Positions 60,289-64,000 of a DNA stretch of 64,000 nucleotides are shown piece after piece (position 1 is the stretch's first letter; each line of letters opens with the position of its first letter). This DNA is from Stratiolaelaps scimitus (taxonomy: Eukaryota > Arthropoda > Arachnida > Mesostigmata > Laelapidae): the NCBI GenBank assembly GCA_019614645.1, contig JABWDB010000016.1, positions 4,712,001-4,776,000 of the forward strand, written 5' to 3'. The position numbers and the translations under genes were made by a program. Under the pieces are notes generated by a model that did not search any database, was not told where the DNA came from, and worked only from the letters and a program-made list of their open reading frames with translations.

Positions 60289-63200
60289 CTAGACAGGAAT
60301 ACTTGGCGCGGGTCGTACACGCTCGAACTGCATAACATCAGGATCATAGTACGCATGCATGCGCCAGGATTTCAATTCGAATGGGAAACGATCCTCAACC
60401 TCCGTGAGCTTGATTCCGAGGTCGCAGATCAACCGGAATCGAGAGTCAATCACGTCGGTCGTATTCTCTCGTTCTAGGCGTTCGAAGGTCAATCTAGGAC
60501 GTTTTAGCATGACTGATTGAATGAACAATATCTGCAATGGAAATAAACAGACAAATCGAAACGATGAACAAACGCGAACTCAAATAGGCGACGTCACGCC
60601 ATCCGCTTTCTAACCGCTTATTTGTATTTATTACTAGTCGAAGTGTGTGGCAAAACGTGAGCGTGCGATTGATTAATAGTTGTTACTGTTCATTTGCTGA
60701 GAGAAATGTATGTGTGAATATTGATAACGATGATTAGATTAATATTTGATGTAGCTAGCAAATCTGCAGGCGTTATTCAATTTGAAATAATCCGCAGCAC
60801 GTCTCAGATTCATCCGGTACACATAGGAAGATGCTTCTCCAAGAGCCTGGAGATCTCCATTAGGTCGTAGAGTATAAACGTGTCTGCATTTTAACAAATA
60901 AACTCAGTAAATAATCTACTAATACACGCCGTTCACGATCTGCAACTATCGTTTCAAAAGATTTCGAAGCACGTACGTGTCCTTGAACGAGGCAAGTTTA
61001 CTTATCTTCATTATGATACATTTTGCCAATTTACAGTAATGGCAGTATCATGCAAATGGTGCTCTATTCTTAATTTTAACCCAACGGCTCGTAAGAGTCA
61101 ACGGAGATTGTTGCCTCTAACGCTTGGGCTTGGTTGAGCGATCTCTCCAATGATTTCAAAGTCCACAAACGTAATTTGCGGAGGCCGTATCATCGAACTT
61201 GTCAGCAGGGAAGACGAATCTTGAATTAATATCAAATAGCTGGTAACGGGCGCACGGTTGACAAGAGATATATATCATACGGTTTGAGATGAATACGTAC
61301 CCTTGCGAGGAAAAATGGGTCTAGACGCATATCGAAGCGAAAATAGCCAGCATCAGGGCCACGCCGCATCACACGAAACATGTAATCCACCAGCTCACTT
61401 AGTTCGTACATCTTCGGGCCAACAGCTTGGTACGTCTGGGTCGAAGGGGATTGGAAAAAATCATGGCGAAATTAGCACAGTGAAATAAGCTATAGTAGTT
61501 GTCTGTTTGGCCCAACACTTTCGGTGTGCACCCATACCGCCGTAATTAATTAATGCTAGGATCTACAATACTGTCGGATTTCCTCCCTTGGTTATTGGTT
61601 AGGATTAGAGCTTCAAGCGGCGGAAGAAAAATCGGTCGAGTTACCTACGTAATATGGCACCGATTCGCCCGACAACTAATCCCACACCACGGCAATGTAG
61701 TTAACAACAACGGTTAGATAGATCGCTTCCTTCCTTCAGACAGTTTAAGTGTCAGCCATATACAGATTGTATCGATACTATACTAAGCACGACTTTGTCA
61801 TAGGGGATGTGGCGTGAGGTGTAGCCCCGACGACACCTCGAACCCCGGGGATCGAACAGCTTCAAATCCCCCAGGTCACATATGCATTAAAGTGATATGA
61901 AGGTAGCTACCAACAATTTTCTTCCAGGGTTAGAAAAAAAAGCATGATGTTCATAAATTTCAAAATTCCGTAAAAGGAAATTATGATCTCGTCGAGACGC
62001 GCACCTCGCCCTCGTGTCCCTTCTGTAGGATGGTCTTGACAACAGCCTGAGCCACGTCCGAGACAAAGACGGGAGCCTTGTAAACACCTTTGCCGTTCCC
62101 CCACAAACAGATCCAGTTATAGTAACGTCGAAAAAAATCGACGTAGTAACGAAGGAAACGATCGTTCGCGCCATAAATATCAGCCGGCCGGAAGATGATC
62201 GCGTTAGGGAACTCCTCACGGACAGCTTGCTCGCCTTCCCATTTCGTGGCGTGGTATTTCGAGGGTCCTGTGGATCGCCATTCGAGACAGAAAGAGAGAG
62301 AAAGAGGTAGCCACAATAATAAATACATTATTATTCGAAATGGTTGCAGAGTTAGCATTGCCCGCGCTTGGCAATGCAAATGCAGATGCAAAGAACGTCT
62401 TGCTTTGAGCTGACCATCTCAGCTAACGGGGTGATGCCCAGTCTTGCCTTGCAGGCATAGAGTTCACTACTGCGTGTATAAAAAGTAGTGCTAGCTAGCT
62501 ATTCATATCGTGAAAGAGACGGTGATTCCACAAAGAGAAAAAGGGTAAATTTCCACTTTTCAAGATGCATGTTTATGTGGACATCGACACAAATGTACAA
62601 TAGAACGAATTGGAACATCAGCTCACGGACCGCCGGAGGCAAACCGATCGACAGGCACACTCGAAGTTGCCAAGAGTCTCAATACAAATTCGAGGAAGTT
62701 CGATCGAAATTGACCAGATACATACGCAATGTGTATCGCTTTGGATTCTCGACGGCGTTTAGGGCTGAAAAGTGAACGAGCTTCTCAACGCCGTTCTCAC
62801 GCGCCAGCCGAGCGATCATCCTGGCCCCGTCAACGTTAACATCCTTGAATGAGAAATTGCTTGTCTCATTATCCTTGCCAATCAGGTTGATGACGACATT
62901 TGAGTATTGCATCGCCTGGAAAAAACGACAATAACGAGCAATATTATGACATACTCGTTCGGTGTACAGACGTACAAAGCTATTTGAAAAAGGAAAACTG
63001 AAATCACACCGAATTTGCATTGTTGCGGTAGTGTTTGTCATTAGGATCTACCGAGCGGAGGAAGCCACTAACTTTTCCAAATCTCCAGAACAACCAGGGT
63101 TGCCAGGACCCCAGTCATCTGAGGCAGACACAACGATGATTTCTCACGAATTCATAATGATATTATTATCACGTTCATAAAGGTGTCCATCCTCAGCCGA

Positions 63201-63685
63201 ATCAACGGATGCTGCATTCTTCTAAATCGTCACATACACACACACACACATCTGATTGGTGTTCTTCCGCTTTATCAACTTACCTTGGCGACACTCATCT
63301 CATCCTTCAGATGAAACGGATGAAATAAGATCTGGCCAAGATCTCCGGCAAGCTTCATACGCGCAACCGAATAGTGGTCCCCCCTGTAGGGAAGAATCAT
63401 CATTGTCCCGCATTTTCCCAGCGCGTTGACAACGCGTTGGCCGACCAGACCGGAATTACCAAAAACTGTCGCGACAACTCCGTTGAACGACGAGCGGCCT
63501 CCAGTTCCCTTGCGGATGAGCTCCAACCTGCGAATCAACGTAATCAACGACCGGTAATTAGTAATTTCATCATCTTTACGTAATTTGGCAAGGCGTAACA
63601 AACGTAAGCTTTCCCCTTACGTATCGTAGAGGACACGTTTTTCTGCCGGATTTTGAGGTTTACAAAATCTATTTTTAGGTGTGAA
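60289..63685 (-). CDS. NDUFA9, complex I 39-kDa accessory subunit, 5' end incomplete
   Basis: NDUFA9 is a nucleotide-binding accessory subunit of mitochondrial NADH:ubiquinone oxidoreductase with an SDR-type Rossmann fold. Minus-strand exons in order: 63621-63685 (tentative), 63284-63527, 62726-62915, 62005-62267, 61301-61435 and 60289-60537. Phases match at every junction. The exon at 63527 has the family start RKGTGGRSSFNGVVATVFG with the glycine motif GNSGLVG, then GDLGQILFHPFHLKD. Later exons give NVVINLIGKDNETSNFSF, FRPADIYGANDRFLRYY, PVFVSDVAQAVV, YQAVGPKMYELSELVDY and the C-terminal LGIKLTEVEDRFPFELK. The tentative exon (NPAEKRVLYD) would be part of the mitochondrial targeting region. 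The start codon is not identified and may lie beyond 63700 or outside the window. The donor at 62005 is weak (GTGCGC), but the join is supported by homology. Confidence 0.92.
60739..60883 (-). CDS. Unassigned coding-looking exon inside the last NDUFA9 intron
   Basis: After an acceptor (AAAATGCAG) the minus strand has an open frame of 47 codons ending in TAA: HVYTLRPNGDLQALGEASS, then VYRMNLRRAADYF and CRFASYIKY. It looks like protein sequence rather than noise, but I do not recognise it. It enters with one base of a split codon, so it cannot be joined in frame to the NDUFA9 exon ending at 61301 (phase 0). It could be the last exon of another transcript on this strand, an out-of-frame alternative exon, or chance. 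Confidence 0.35.
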
Positions 63686-64000
63686 CTAGGCGTAGGTTTG
63701 ACAGGATTTACTGCTAATTAACCGAACACTCAGCCGGCATTTATTTTCAACCGGCGTTCGACATATGCCTGGGAGCCTGTTATTAACGTATATTCTGTCG
63801 AGAATGATTTTCTGGGTAAAATATACCTAGACGGTGGGGACGGTTCGTGAAGACTACTGCTTACCATATAAATTATGAGCGGCTATTTGCATAGCTCTTG
63901 CGAGCACAATTGAATTGATTCCTCCAGACAAATTTCAATACTAATTGATAACCGCCCACAGTGTTCATGAGCAACTTTATGCCACACAGTATATAAACGG

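Noticed and set aside
1..64000. CRISPR array, bacterial operon or prophage
   Set aside because: Introns, microsatellites, SINE-like repeats and animal gene families show a eukaryotic nuclear genome, and no regularly spaced repeats were seen.

Overview
This is a nuclear eukaryotic window. Genes are split by introns with GT-AG ends, spacers are long, and (TA)n, (TTA)n, GA and CA microsatellites are very common. Protein similarity points to an arthropod. The intron-rich genes, moderate GC content and small retroelement relics would fit a mite or tick, but the group is inferred and not proven.

Five gene models are well supported by homology. From left to right they are: an intronless FEM1-type ankyrin protein on the minus strand (4458-6386); a KDM3/JMJD1 histone H3K9 demethylase on the plus strand (11826-18170, eight coding exons, 5' end unresolved); transformer-2 on the plus strand (25005-31140, four exons with matching phases); an intronless CDC34/UBE2R-like ubiquitin-conjugating enzyme on the plus strand (35584-36210); and NDUFA9, a mitochondrial complex I subunit, on the minus strand (60289-63685, six exons, start not found). 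Two further genes are less certain in function. One is a second intronless E2-like protein whose catalytic cysteine is replaced by tyrosine (39245-39814). The other is an unrecognised four-exon protein with a single zinc-finger-like motif and an acidic tail (45509-52121).

Between genes there are broken retroelements: one reverse-transcriptase element that kept both ends but lost its middle (33897-34476), two smaller fragments that appear to be of the same family (23427-23600 and about 37078-37120), and a different LINE-like fragment (41420-41945). There are also tRNA-derived SINE-like copies, a pair of direct repeats of about 190 bp, and several strong inverted repeats. About 8 kb from 52.2 to 60.1 kb is AT-rich spacer with no recognisable gene.

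FEM1 and the E2 proteins belong to ubiquitin transfer, KDM3 and transformer-2 to chromatin and splicing control, and NDUFA9 to respiration. No operon-like joint function is implied. FEM1, KDM3 and transformer-2 each have a known sex-determination role in some animal, which is noted as a curiosity. I did not find a clearly new biological system. The best leads are the E2-like protein with the displaced cysteine, an unassigned coding-looking exon in the last NDUFA9 intron, and the long hairpins.
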